Part shown: piece by piece, positions 34,942 to 43,331 of the stretch
Position numbering within the stretch: the first letter of the stretch is position 1
Layout of the letters: every line of letters starts with the position of its first letter
Made by a program: the position numbers and the translations under genes
Source of the DNA: Bacteroidota bacterium
Lineage (GTDB): Bacteria > Bacteroidota > Bacteroidia > NS11-12g > UBA955
Direction: 5' to 3'
DNA: 64,000 bases
Assembly: GCA_963169345.1 (NCBI GenBank)
Contig: CAUJCT010000026.1
Span: 62,001-126,000, forward strand
The notes under the pieces: generated by a model
Told to the model about the DNA's origin: nothing
The model's input: the letters and a program-made list of their open reading frames with translations, nothing else
Databases searched by the model: none

Positions 34942-34949
34942 TATTTTTG
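34942..34949 (+). promoter_or_regulatory. -7 promoter box TATTTTTG for leuS
   Basis: Perfect match ending 10 bases before the ATG at 34960. It excludes the longer open frame from 34831 and supports the MSHYEHQ start. Confidence 0.6.
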
Positions 34950-34959
34950 CGCCTCTTTT

Positions 34960-37725
34960 ATGTCGCATTACGAACATCAGATTATCGAAAAAAAATGGCA
35001 GGATATATGGGCCAAAGGTGTATTTAGAACTGAAGATCCTAATCAAACCGATAAACCTAAATATTATGTGCTGGATATGTTTCCCTATCCATCTGGAGCT
35101 GGATTGCATGTCGGACATCCTCTAGGTTATATTGCTTCTGATATCGTTGCCAGATATAAAAGATTAAGAGGATTTAATGTATTGCATCCAATGGGGTACG
35201 ATGCATTTGGTTTGCCTGCTGAACAATACGCTATTCAAACTGGTCAACACCCCGCAGTCACTACCGAAGAAAACATAAAACGCTACAGAGAACAGCTGGA
35301 TAGAATTGGATTCTCATTCGATTGGAGTCGTGAGGTTAAAACATGTGATCCTGCTTATTATAAATGGACCCAATGGATCTTTATTCAGCTATTTAATTCA
35401 TGGTATAACCCGGTTTCCAATAAAGCGGAAAGTATCGATTCACTAATTCAAATTTTCGAAGCATCTGGTTGTAATAATGACATACATCCATTTTCACCAG
35501 AAGAGTGGAAATCCATGGATGAAAAAATGCAATCTTCTGTTCTTTTAAACTATCGACTGGCATTTCTTAGCGAGGCTATGGTAAACTGGTGTCCTGCCCT
35601 GGGAACAGTTCTGGCTAATGACGAAGTAAAAGATGGTGTCAGTGAAAGGGGTGGACACCCGGTTGAGCGCAAATTAATGACTCAATGGAGCCTTAGAATT
35701 TCAGCTTATGCCGAAAGATTGTTGCAAGGATTAGACAAAATTGAATGGAGTGATAGCCTGAAAGAATCTCAAAGAAACTGGATTGGTAAAAGCACCGGTT
35801 GCAGTCTCCATTTTAATCTGGAAAATCCTGTTGGTGATGTCAGTTCACTGGAAGTATTTACAACCCGCCCCGATACAGTTTTCGGCGTTTCATTCCTGGC
35901 TATTGCCCCCGAACACGAATTAATAGATAACCTATGTACAGGCATTTACAGACAGGCAGCTTTGGACTATACTGAAAAGGCTAAAAACAGAAGTGAACGC
36001 GAACGTCAGTCTGAAGTCAAAAATATCACAGGTGCTTTCACTGGCTCTTATGTCATTCATCCTTTTACAGGTAAAAAAGTTCAGATTTGGGTAGCTGATT
36101 ATGTTCTCGGTGGTTATGGTACTGGCGCTGTAATGGGAGTTCCTGCACATGATTCAAGAGATTATTCTTTTGCAAAATTCTTTAATCTTGATATCACTGA
36201 AGTAGTTAAGGGTGGCGATATCAGCATTGAATCTTATGACGCAAAAGAAGGTATTTTAATAAACTCTGACTTTTTAAATGGTCTTGAAGTAAAAGATGCA
36301 ATAAAGAAAGCCATATCAGAAATTGAACAGCGCGGTTTGGGAAAAGGTAAGACTAATTACCGTTTGCGTGATGCTGTTTTTGGACGCCAGCGTTACTGGG
36401 GTGAACCTATTCCGGTGTATTACCAAAACGATATTCCTAAAGTACTGCCCATCGATCAGTTACCACTTCGATTACCGGAAATTGACAAGTATTTGCCTAC
36501 TGAAACAGGAGAGCCTCCATTGGCAAGAGCTAATAACTGGAATTACAATGGTTATCCGCTTGAAACTACCACCATGCCTGGTTGGGCGGGTTCATCATGG
36601 TACTTCATAAGGTATATGGATCCTCAGAATGATCAGTCATTTGCATCGAAAGCTGCACTCGACTATTGGAAAGATATCGACTTATACATTGGTGGTTCTG
36701 AACATGCTACCGGACACTTGTTATATTTCCGCTTCTGGACCAAATTTCTTTATGATTTAGGTTATATTCCTGTTGATGAACCTGCAAAAAAACTGGTGAA
36801 TCAAGGTATGATTCAGGGCACTTCATGTTTGATTTATCGTGTTAACAATACCAATAAGTATGTTTCGTTTGGATTAAAAGATAAGTATGAAACAACTGCC
36901 ATTCATATTGACGTAAATATTGTAGAACAAGGCAACACTGTACAGCTGGATAAATTAAAATTATGGCGCCCAAGCGAATTTGAACATGCAGAATATGAGC
37001 TTGAAAATGGTAAATTAATCTGCGGAAATGAAGTAGGTAAAATGTCCAAGAGATGGCACAATGTAGTCAACCCGGATGACGTTTGTAACGACTATGGTGC
37101 TGATACTTTAAGACTATATGAAATGTTTCTTGGACCTTTGCAAGACGCCAAACCCTGGAGCACCCAAGGGATTGAAGGTGTACTTCGTTTCTTAAGAAAA
37201 TTCTGGAGATTGTATCACAGTGGAACCAACGAATCCTTTTTCTTAAGTGATGAGGAGCCAAGTAAAGCTGAACTAAAAATCCTTCATAAAACCATTAAAA
37301 AAGCAACTGATGATATTGATAACTTTTCATTCAATACCTCTGTCAGTGCATTTATGGTTTGTGTCAATGAACTACAAGACCTTAAATGTAATAAACGCGC
37401 CATTCTTGAACCATTAAGTATTATACTCTCTCCTTATGCTCCTCATATCACCGAAGAAATCTGGGAAATGTGTGGTCATACTACCTCCGTATCTAAAGCA
37501 CAATGGCCGGCATTTAACCCTGAATTCTTAATTGAAAACGAATTCAATTATCCCGTTTCATTCAACGGCAAAGTGCGTTTTAACTTAAATTTTGCTCTTG
37601 ATAAAGACTTGAAAGAAATGGAATCAGAGATATTGAACAACGAGCAAACTTTAAAATATCTGGAAGGTAAACCGGTAAAAAAAGTAATCATCGTGAAAGG
37701 TAAAATTGTCAATGTGGTTGCATAA
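34960..37725 (+). CDS. leuS: Leucyl-tRNA synthetase
   Basis: 921 residues from ATG 34960. The class I HIGH-type motif is in PYPSGAGLHVGHPLGY (about residues 43-58), the editing (CP1) domain has TTRPDTVFG and GTGAVMGVPAHDSRD, and the KMSKS-type motif is KMSKRWHNVVNPDD (about residue 694). The anticodon-binding and C-terminal domains follow, ending KVIIVKGKIVNVV. Length is normal for Bacteroidota LeuRS. It charges tRNA-Leu in the cytoplasm. Confidence 0.95.
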   Translation: MSHYEHQIIEKKWQDIWAKGVFRTEDPNQTDKPKYYVLDMFPYPSGAGLHVGHPLGYIASDIVARYKRLRGFNVLHPMGYDAFGLPAEQYAIQTGQHPAVTTEENIKRYREQLDRIGFSFDWSREVKTCDPAYYKWTQWIFIQLFNSWYNPVSNKAESIDSLIQIFEASGCNNDIHPFSPEEWKSMDEKMQSSVLLNYRLAFLSEAMVNWCPALGTVLANDEVKDGVSERGGHPVERKLMTQWSLRISAYAERLLQGLDKIEWSDSLKESQRNWIGKSTGCSLHFNLENPVGDVSSLEVFTTRPDTVFGVSFLAIAPEHELIDNLCTGIYRQAALDYTEKAKNRSERERQSEVKNITGAFTGSYVIHPFTGKKVQIWVADYVLGGYGTGAVMGVPAHDSRDYSFAKFFNLDITEVVKGGDISIESYDAKEGILINSDFLNGLEVKDAIKKAISEIEQRGLGKGKTNYRLRDAVFGRQRYWGEPIPVYYQNDIPKVLPIDQLPLRLPEIDKYLPTETGEPPLARANNWNYNGYPLETTTMPGWAGSSWYFIRYMDPQNDQSFASKAALDYWKDIDLYIGGSEHATGHLLYFRFWTKFLYDLGYIPVDEPAKKLVNQGMIQGTSCLIYRVNNTNKYVSFGLKDKYETTAIHIDVNIVEQGNTVQLDKLKLWRPSEFEHAEYELENGKLICGNEVGKMSKRWHNVVNPDDVCNDYGADTLRLYEMFLGPLQDAKPWSTQGIEGVLRFLRKFWRLYHSGTNESFFLSDEEPSKAELKILHKTIKKATDDIDNFSFNTSVSAFMVCVNELQDLKCNKRAILEPLSIILSPYAPHITEEIWEMCGHTTSVSKAQWPAFNPEFLIENEFNYPVSFNGKVRFNLNFALDKDLKEMESEILNNEQTLKYLEGKPVKKVIIVKGKIVNVVA

Positions 37726-37754
37726 TGCAGCAATCCTCTTAATTTAAAAGTCTA

Positions 37755-37775
37755 ATGGGTATGTTATTTACCCAT
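37755..37775 (+). promoter_or_regulatory. Hairpin covering the start codon of the glutaminase-like gene
   Basis: ATGGGTA, a 7-base loop, then TACCCAT: a perfect 7-bp stem whose 3' arm includes the first two bases of the ATG at 37774. No TAnnTTTG box is present between leuS and this gene, so the hairpin may form in a leuS read-through transcript and limit translation. Confidence 0.4.
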
Positions 37776-38613
37776 GAAACGCTTGTTAATTTTTACTGCT
37801 TACTTATTTGTAATCCAACTTCATCCAAAATCGAAATCCTTTCATAAATGTAAGACCATTTATGCCATATCGCTAATAGACCATTATTGCGAAAGTGGCA
37901 ATTACATTCAATTAAGATTGTCGGATATTCCTTTCCCTATTCAAATTTCGAATTGTGATTCTAATCGCAATTTACTTCTTGAAGCTTATCAAAAAGGCAT
38001 CGTACTCACTTTTCAAATTTCTGAAAATAGGATCATAAAAGTCACTACTCCGAATGATTCCGAAGCATTTGAATATTTAAAATCTTACGTCTACATTCCT
38101 CCGGTAGAGCTTGAATACGTGCATTTCCAAAACCTGACAAAGGCAAACTTAAAAGGCTTGTTCAATATATTCCTTCAAAAGAAATACCATTGCTTTTCAG
38201 ATAATTTTGGATTGGAATCAGGCTGTGAAATAAGATCGGGTATAATCGCAGAGTTTCTACAACAAGTACTAAATATCGAATCCTTTAAACTATTTTTAAA
38301 AGGTCGATTACTTTGCAATATTAAAGGTCGGACTTACCATTGGTCAAATCATGTTATTAACCTGATTCCTGTAATTGAAAACAATCAAAAATCATTATTG
38401 GTTTTCGACCCTTTCTCTCATCAACCTATTCAACATTTCGAATCATTTATCAATACAATCATTTCTGAAGGGTCTATTATTCAAGATTCATATTTAGCCA
38501 ATTGTCAAACTCTCAGTTTAAATTTCCCCTCCAAGAAAGGGATTGTTGATTTTAATTTCCAGTCCCTCGGACTCTTAATAAAAAACCTGAAGCAGTATTC
38601 ATCCTCAAATTAA
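37774..38613 (+). CDS. Secreted protein-glutaminase-like cysteine hydrolase (putative deamidase)
   Basis: 279 residues. Hydrophobic N-terminus (LLIFTAYLFVIQL) looks like a signal peptide. Residues 25-125 may be a pro-region. The second half carries a papain-like Cys-His-Asp arrangement: GCEIRSG (Cys151, Arg154), HWSNHV (His193) and VFDPFS (Asp212, Pro213). C-x-x-R, W-x-x-H-V and D-P match the pattern of protein-glutaminase (as in Chryseobacterium), which deamidates protein glutamine side chains. Spacing of 42 and 19 residues is close to what I recall for that enzyme. Not a proven assignment. Confidence 0.6.
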   Translation: MKRLLIFTAYLFVIQLHPKSKSFHKCKTIYAISLIDHYCESGNYIQLRLSDIPFPIQISNCDSNRNLLLEAYQKGIVLTFQISENRIIKVTTPNDSEAFEYLKSYVYIPPVELEYVHFQNLTKANLKGLFNIFLQKKYHCFSDNFGLESGCEIRSGIIAEFLQQVLNIESFKLFLKGRLLCNIKGRTYHWSNHVINLIPVIENNQKSLLVFDPFSHQPIQHFESFINTIISEGSIIQDSYLANCQTLSLNFPSKKGIVDFNFQSLGLLIKNLKQYSSSN

Positions 38614-38621
38614 ACTGATGC

Positions 38622-38652
38622 TTGTTAATGAACGTTCAAATTCCTAATATTG
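38622..38652 (+). promoter_or_regulatory. Promoter TTG-N20-TAATATTG with palindrome TGAACGTTCA in the spacer
   Basis: TTG 38622-38624 and TAATATTG 38645-38652 (one mismatch to TAnnTTTG). The perfect 10-bp palindrome TGAACGTTCA at 38629-38638 lies between them. The box ends 1 base before ATG 38654 and 7 before ATG 38660. Confidence 0.55.
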
Positions 38653-38659
38653 AATGTTT

Positions 38660-41452
38660 ATGAAGAAGCTAAGTCTTTTACTGATTCTGATTGCATTGGG
38701 GTTTATTGCTGCAACAACCTGGATATTATTTATTGATGTGCCTGGCCATAAAACTGCTATGAATTTTTCTAATGCTGCCTATGAAAAACAGGATGGTGAA
38801 GCTATGGAGAAATTGTTGTCTGAAGCCTACTATACAAAATTACTGGCAGATCCAAAAACCGGTAAGGTGCCAAAAAATATTCGCGATCTCGAACTTGCAT
38901 TTGCTTCAGGATTACCTGTAAATTCTGATTCCAAACGTGAAGATATTTGGAAAGCGCGTGGACCTAATAATTTGGGCGGAAGAACGAGAGCGTTTGGTAT
39001 AAACATTGACAATCCTAAAGAATTGCTTGCAGGCTCGGTAACCGGTGGAATTTTCAAATCTGTAAATGGTGGGCAATCCTGGTATAAAACGCAATGCCCG
39101 GTCAATGCCATAACTTGCCTGGTGCAGGATAAAAGAGCTGGTAAAACCAATGTGTGGTATGCAGGTTCAGGAGAACTTACTGGCAGCAGTGGATCTGCCG
39201 GTGGTGCTTATTACTATGGCGAAGGTATTTTAAAAAGTACGGATGGTGGAGAAACCTGGACTAAAATTGCTTCCACTTCCGGACTTAGTCAAACAAGTTT
39301 TGACAGTGATTTTGATGGTGTTTGGAGCATTGCCATCGACTATTCCAATACTGCTCAGGATGAAATATACGCAGCAGTGTATTCTGGCATATATAAATCA
39401 ACCGATGGGGGTTTAACATGGAAGAAAAAACGTCAGGGTGCCATTGGTACTTATTCCTATTACACAGATGTTGCTGTTACTTCAGATGGGATTGTTTACG
39501 CAACTATGAGTAATGAAAGCACGCATAGAGGAATTTGGAGAAGCTCTGATGGTGAAACCTGGTCAGGTATTACTCCGGCTGGTTTTCCTTCTGTTTATGG
39601 CAGAATTGTTATTGGTATTGCACCTTCTGATGAATCACAAGTGTGGTTTCTGGCTTGTGTAACTACTAATTCCGGTTTGGTGAGTACCAATTTTCAAGGT
39701 GTAAAAGAATGGAACAGCTTGTGGAAGTACAATTATATTTCAGGTGATGGCACAGGAGCTAATGGTCGATGGGTCAACAGAAGTTTGAATTTACCTGACA
39801 AAGGTGGCGACTTCGGTTATTTCAGTACTCAGGGTGGATATGATGCTTTTGTCAGAGTTCATCCTAAAGATACCAATATGGTGATAATTGGAGCTACCAA
39901 TCTTTGGAGAAGTACCGACGCTTTTAGAACAACTACAAAAACAGACTGGATTGGAGGTTATGGGGTAAATACTAAACGCCCGGATTTTAAAATGTATCCC
40001 AATCATCATCCTGATCAACATAATCTTTGCTTTATTCAGAATAATGAAAATTCTGCCTATAGTACTCATGATGGTGGGATAAGTCAAACTAATGATATTA
40101 CTGCTCCTTCTGTTGTTTGGGATGCTCGAAACAACAATTACATTACGTCACAGTTCTATACAGTTGCAGTTGATAAAGCTACCAATTTAAGTTCGATGGT
40201 AATAGGCGGACTTCAGGATAATGGAACCCATTTTGTCAATGTCTACGGTATGGCTTCCTGGCACATGTCTTTAAGCTCTGATGGTGCCTATTGTGCAGTT
40301 AAAAACGGAGGCTCAGAAATTTATGCCAGTACGCAACAAGGAAGAATTATGCATTTGGAAGTTGACAATATAGGCAGGCCATTAAAATATGCTCGTATAG
40401 ACCCTTATCCACTTAACAGAACTCATTACGATTTCATTAATCCATTTGCTTTAGACCCTAACAATCAAAAGTTACTTTACATACCAGCAAGAACCCGTAT
40501 CTTCAGAAATACAGATATTGAAGCTAAACCTTTAAGTACCGATTATGATAGCACACGTTGGGATACTCCGCTTTGGGTAGAATTAAACAAATTAGTAGTG
40601 CCATCAGGTCACGAAATATCAGCTATAACTGTTTCGAAATCGAACCCAAATACACTTTTTTATGCTACAGATAAAGGCAAATTATATAAAGTGAATCATG
40701 CTGATACCGGACAACCTGTTTCTAAAGATATTACCGGTATTAATTTTAGTTCTGCCAATATTAACTGCATCAATACCGATCCTTTGGACAGTAACCGATT
40801 AACAGTCGTGTTTTCAAATTACAATGTGATAAGCATATTTCATTCAGTAAATGGTGGTAAAACCTGGCTGAATATTTCAGGTAATCTCGAACAAAATGCA
40901 AATGGTTTGGGCAATGGCCCTAGTTGCAGATGGGCTGCTGTTATGCCTTTAATGAATGGAAAACGTACCTGGTTTGTAGGAACAAGTGTCGGCCTTTACG
41001 CTACAGATAGTTTGTCAGGTACAAATACTGTTTGGATTAAACAATCTCCGAATGGAATAGGCAATAATATAGTAACGATGATAGATACCCGTCCTGAAGA
41101 TTATTACATTGCGGTTGCAACACATGGAAATGGTGTCTTTACTGCCAATATCGCCAGTGCCTGGCAAATCACATCTACCCAAACTTTAAACAACATTGAA
41201 TTTGGAATTTATCCCAATCCCGTTACCTCTCAGAAATTTGTTCTAAGTAGTTCGGTAAATTGTTCCGAACTCACTTTAACTATTTTGGATGTCAATGGAA
41301 AAAATATCACTTCCGCTATAAGCAGTAAAAGGCTACTCAACGATTATGAAATCGAAATTAACATTAATTCTATACCTGCCGGGATGTATTTTTTAGTAGT
41401 TGAGCAGATGGGTCAACGGTATATCAAGCGATTGTTGATTCAATCTTTATAA
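38660..41452 (+). CDS. Secreted BNR/Asp-box repeat (sortilin-like propeller) protein with T9SS sorting domain
   Basis: 930 residues from ATG 38660; 38654 would add two, but the promoter position favours 38660. Signal or anchor (MKKLSLLLILIALGFIAATTWILF). The body is a multi-bladed propeller with Asp-box motifs (KSVNGGQSW, KSTDGGETW, KSTDGGLTW, HSVNGGKTW) and WKARGPNNLGGRTRAF near residue 98. The last 80 or so residues are a T9SS sorting domain (GIYPNPVTSQKFVLSS to YIKRLLIQ). Probably a surface binding or glycan-related protein; sialidase catalytic residues are not evident. Confidence 0.85.
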   Translation: MKKLSLLLILIALGFIAATTWILFIDVPGHKTAMNFSNAAYEKQDGEAMEKLLSEAYYTKLLADPKTGKVPKNIRDLELAFASGLPVNSDSKREDIWKARGPNNLGGRTRAFGINIDNPKELLAGSVTGGIFKSVNGGQSWYKTQCPVNAITCLVQDKRAGKTNVWYAGSGELTGSSGSAGGAYYYGEGILKSTDGGETWTKIASTSGLSQTSFDSDFDGVWSIAIDYSNTAQDEIYAAVYSGIYKSTDGGLTWKKKRQGAIGTYSYYTDVAVTSDGIVYATMSNESTHRGIWRSSDGETWSGITPAGFPSVYGRIVIGIAPSDESQVWFLACVTTNSGLVSTNFQGVKEWNSLWKYNYISGDGTGANGRWVNRSLNLPDKGGDFGYFSTQGGYDAFVRVHPKDTNMVIIGATNLWRSTDAFRTTTKTDWIGGYGVNTKRPDFKMYPNHHPDQHNLCFIQNNENSAYSTHDGGISQTNDITAPSVVWDARNNNYITSQFYTVAVDKATNLSSMVIGGLQDNGTHFVNVYGMASWHMSLSSDGAYCAVKNGGSEIYASTQQGRIMHLEVDNIGRPLKYARIDPYPLNRTHYDFINPFALDPNNQKLLYIPARTRIFRNTDIEAKPLSTDYDSTRWDTPLWVELNKLVVPSGHEISAITVSKSNPNTLFYATDKGKLYKVNHADTGQPVSKDITGINFSSANINCINTDPLDSNRLTVVFSNYNVISIFHSVNGGKTWLNISGNLEQNANGLGNGPSCRWAAVMPLMNGKRTWFVGTSVGLYATDSLSGTNTVWIKQSPNGIGNNIVTMIDTRPEDYYIAVATHGNGVFTANIASAWQITSTQTLNNIEFGIYPNPVTSQKFVLSSSVNCSELTLTILDVNGKNITSAISSKRLLNDYEIEININSIPAGMYFLVVEQMGQRYIKRLLIQSL

Positions 41453-41497
41453 ATTCAAACTATAAAGTATTAAGAATAATTTCATTCGTTTCTCAAG

Positions 41498-41504
41498 TAC
41501 TTTG
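41498..41504 (+). promoter_or_regulatory. Imperfect -7 box TACTTTG for the ABC exporter gene
   Basis: One base shorter than the consensus, 22 bases before the ATG at 41527. Confidence 0.35.
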
Positions 41505-41526
41505 TGTTACTTCGCGACTGATTTTC

Positions 41527-43275
41527 ATGAGTGTACTTTATCAATATCTAACACGTCAATGGCCTACACTCCTGCTTGCCCTTTTTCTCGCCGCTGTCAA
41601 CCAGTCATTTTCGCTGCTTGATCCACAAATTACTGGTAGAATTCTTCAGGAACTGATACTGGAAAAAGATAGTCTCATCAAAGCAGAATATGTAAGCCAT
41701 GCCATGTACCTGATTGGACTATCCATCGGGGTTACTATGGTTTCTCGAATTACTAAAAACTTTCAGGATTACTATACCAATGTTATTGTTCAAAAACTTG
41801 GTGCTCAGATATTCTCTGATGGTTTGAAACATTCTCTTGAATTACCTTATCAAACTTTCGAAGATCAAAGAAGTGGTGAAACACTCTCTATTCTGCAAAA
41901 AGTGAGAACAGATTCAGAAAGATTTATTACGGCTTTGATTGGTGTGGTTTTCACTACCCTGGTAGGTATAGTTTTCATAATGATCTATACCCTTACCATA
42001 AGCTATAAAGTTGCCATCGTTTATGTTTTTGCTGCTGTGGTTATTGGACTCACAAGTTCATTTCTCAGTAAAAAAATCAAAGCTATGCAAAAAACCATTG
42101 TAGCTGAAACTACTGCTCTTGCCGGAAGTACTACCGAAAGTTTGAGAAATATTGAATTGGTTAAAAGCTTGGGACTGGCCAATCAGGAAATTGAAAGATT
42201 AAATAAAACCACCTTTAAGATTCTTGGACTTGAGCTTAAGAAAGTCAAATACATCCGAAGCCTTAGCTTTCTTCAGGGCACTACTGTGCAATTTACACGA
42301 AGTATCATGATTCTGGTTTTGCTCTACCTGATTTTTGACAATACTCTCGAGCCTAAACATTACATGACCTTCTTGTTTTACTCGTTCTTCCTGTTCAATC
42401 CATTACAGGAATTAGGTAATATCATCTTGATACACCGTGAAGCAGAAGTGTCTTTTGAGAATTTCAAAAAACTCATTGATACCCCTATTGATTACAAGCC
42501 TGAAAAGCCAAAATTAATGACATCTCTCAATCATTTTGAATTTAAGAATGTCTCTTTTCAGCACCAAAGCGCCATGTCTCCTGCTTTACAGGATGTGAGT
42601 TTTAAAGTCAATAAAGGAGAAACAATTGCATTTGTCGGACCTTCCGGCTCGGGTAAAACAACTTTGGTTAAATTACTTGTAGGTCTTTACCAACCTCAAA
42701 CCGGTAACATTCTTTATGAAGGTATAGATGCAAAAGAAATTAATCTCGACGAGCTCCGCGAAAAAATAGGCTTTGTGACACAGGATACTCAATTATTCTC
42801 TGGAACCATTAAAGAAAATCTTCTTTTCGTTAATCCTAAAGCCAGCGATGATGATATTATGTCTGTGCTCAACAAAGCCAGTTGCCAGAATCTTTTAAAA
42901 CGTGCTGATAACGGAATTGACACTGTCATTGGCGAAGGGGGTGTTAAAGTAAGTGGCGGTGAAAAACAACGTCTGTCAATAGCACGTGCTTTATTAAGAA
43001 ATCCGGATTTACTTGTATTTGATGAAGCTACTTCTGCTTTAGATTCGTTAACAGAAGAAGAAATTACCCAAACTATTAAGGATCTCAACGAAGATCATTC
43101 TTGTATCACTATTTTAATTGCCCATAGATTAAGTACCATAATGCACGCCAACCGCATATATGTGCTCGAACATGGTAAAATTATAGAACATGGACGACAC
43201 GATGAATTACTAGCCGAAAAAGGTCTTTACTATGCAATGTGGAGACAGCAAATTGGCGAAAGAAAGTCCAATTAA
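41527..43275 (+). CDS. ABC exporter, fused permease and ATPase (MsbA/lipid-A-exporter-like)
   Basis: 582 residues. Six membrane helices in residues 1-300, then the nucleotide-binding domain with Walker A GPSGSGKTTLVKLL, signature VSGGEKQRLSIARALL and Walker B LLVFDEATSALD followed by IAHRLSTI. Half-transporter that works as a dimer. Substrate could be a lipid, peptide or drug; the genomic context gives no hint. Confidence 0.92.
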   Translation: MSVLYQYLTRQWPTLLLALFLAAVNQSFSLLDPQITGRILQELILEKDSLIKAEYVSHAMYLIGLSIGVTMVSRITKNFQDYYTNVIVQKLGAQIFSDGLKHSLELPYQTFEDQRSGETLSILQKVRTDSERFITALIGVVFTTLVGIVFIMIYTLTISYKVAIVYVFAAVVIGLTSSFLSKKIKAMQKTIVAETTALAGSTTESLRNIELVKSLGLANQEIERLNKTTFKILGLELKKVKYIRSLSFLQGTTVQFTRSIMILVLLYLIFDNTLEPKHYMTFLFYSFFLFNPLQELGNIILIHREAEVSFENFKKLIDTPIDYKPEKPKLMTSLNHFEFKNVSFQHQSAMSPALQDVSFKVNKGETIAFVGPSGSGKTTLVKLLVGLYQPQTGNILYEGIDAKEINLDELREKIGFVTQDTQLFSGTIKENLLFVNPKASDDDIMSVLNKASCQNLLKRADNGIDTVIGEGGVKVSGGEKQRLSIARALLRNPDLLVFDEATSALDSLTEEEITQTIKDLNEDHSCITILIAHRLSTIMHANRIYVLEHGKIIEHGRHDELLAEKGLYYAMWRQQIGERKSN

Positions 43276-43295
43276 GAACGTCTGTCGAATAGGTA

Positions 43296-43326
43296 TTGTA
43301 ATATTAAGTCTTCCTCCCTTATTTTG
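43296..43326 (+). promoter_or_regulatory. Promoter TTG-N21-TATTTTG for the prolyl oligopeptidase gene
   Basis: TTG 43296-43298 and TATTTTG 43320-43326. Aligned on TTTG it is TTATTTTG with a 20-base spacer. It ends 5 bases before the ATG at 43332, so a leaderless mRNA is expected. Confidence 0.5.
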
Positions 43327-43331
43327 TCTGC

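Larger units (their letters stand above)
34515..34959. other. AT-rich intergenic region between gdh and leuS
   Basis: 445 bases, the longest non-coding stretch of the window. It holds the gdh promoter at its left end and the leuS -7 box at its right end. The frame upstream of leuS is open to 34831, but the predicted protein there is not leuS-like. I see no tRNA, T-box or clear riboswitch, and no strong hairpin. Confidence 0.6.

Noticed and set aside
34831..34959. N-terminal extension of leuS by 43 residues
   Set aside because: The residues do not resemble LeuRS, and the -7 box at 34942-34949 lies inside this stretch; ATG 34960 gives the normal N-terminus.
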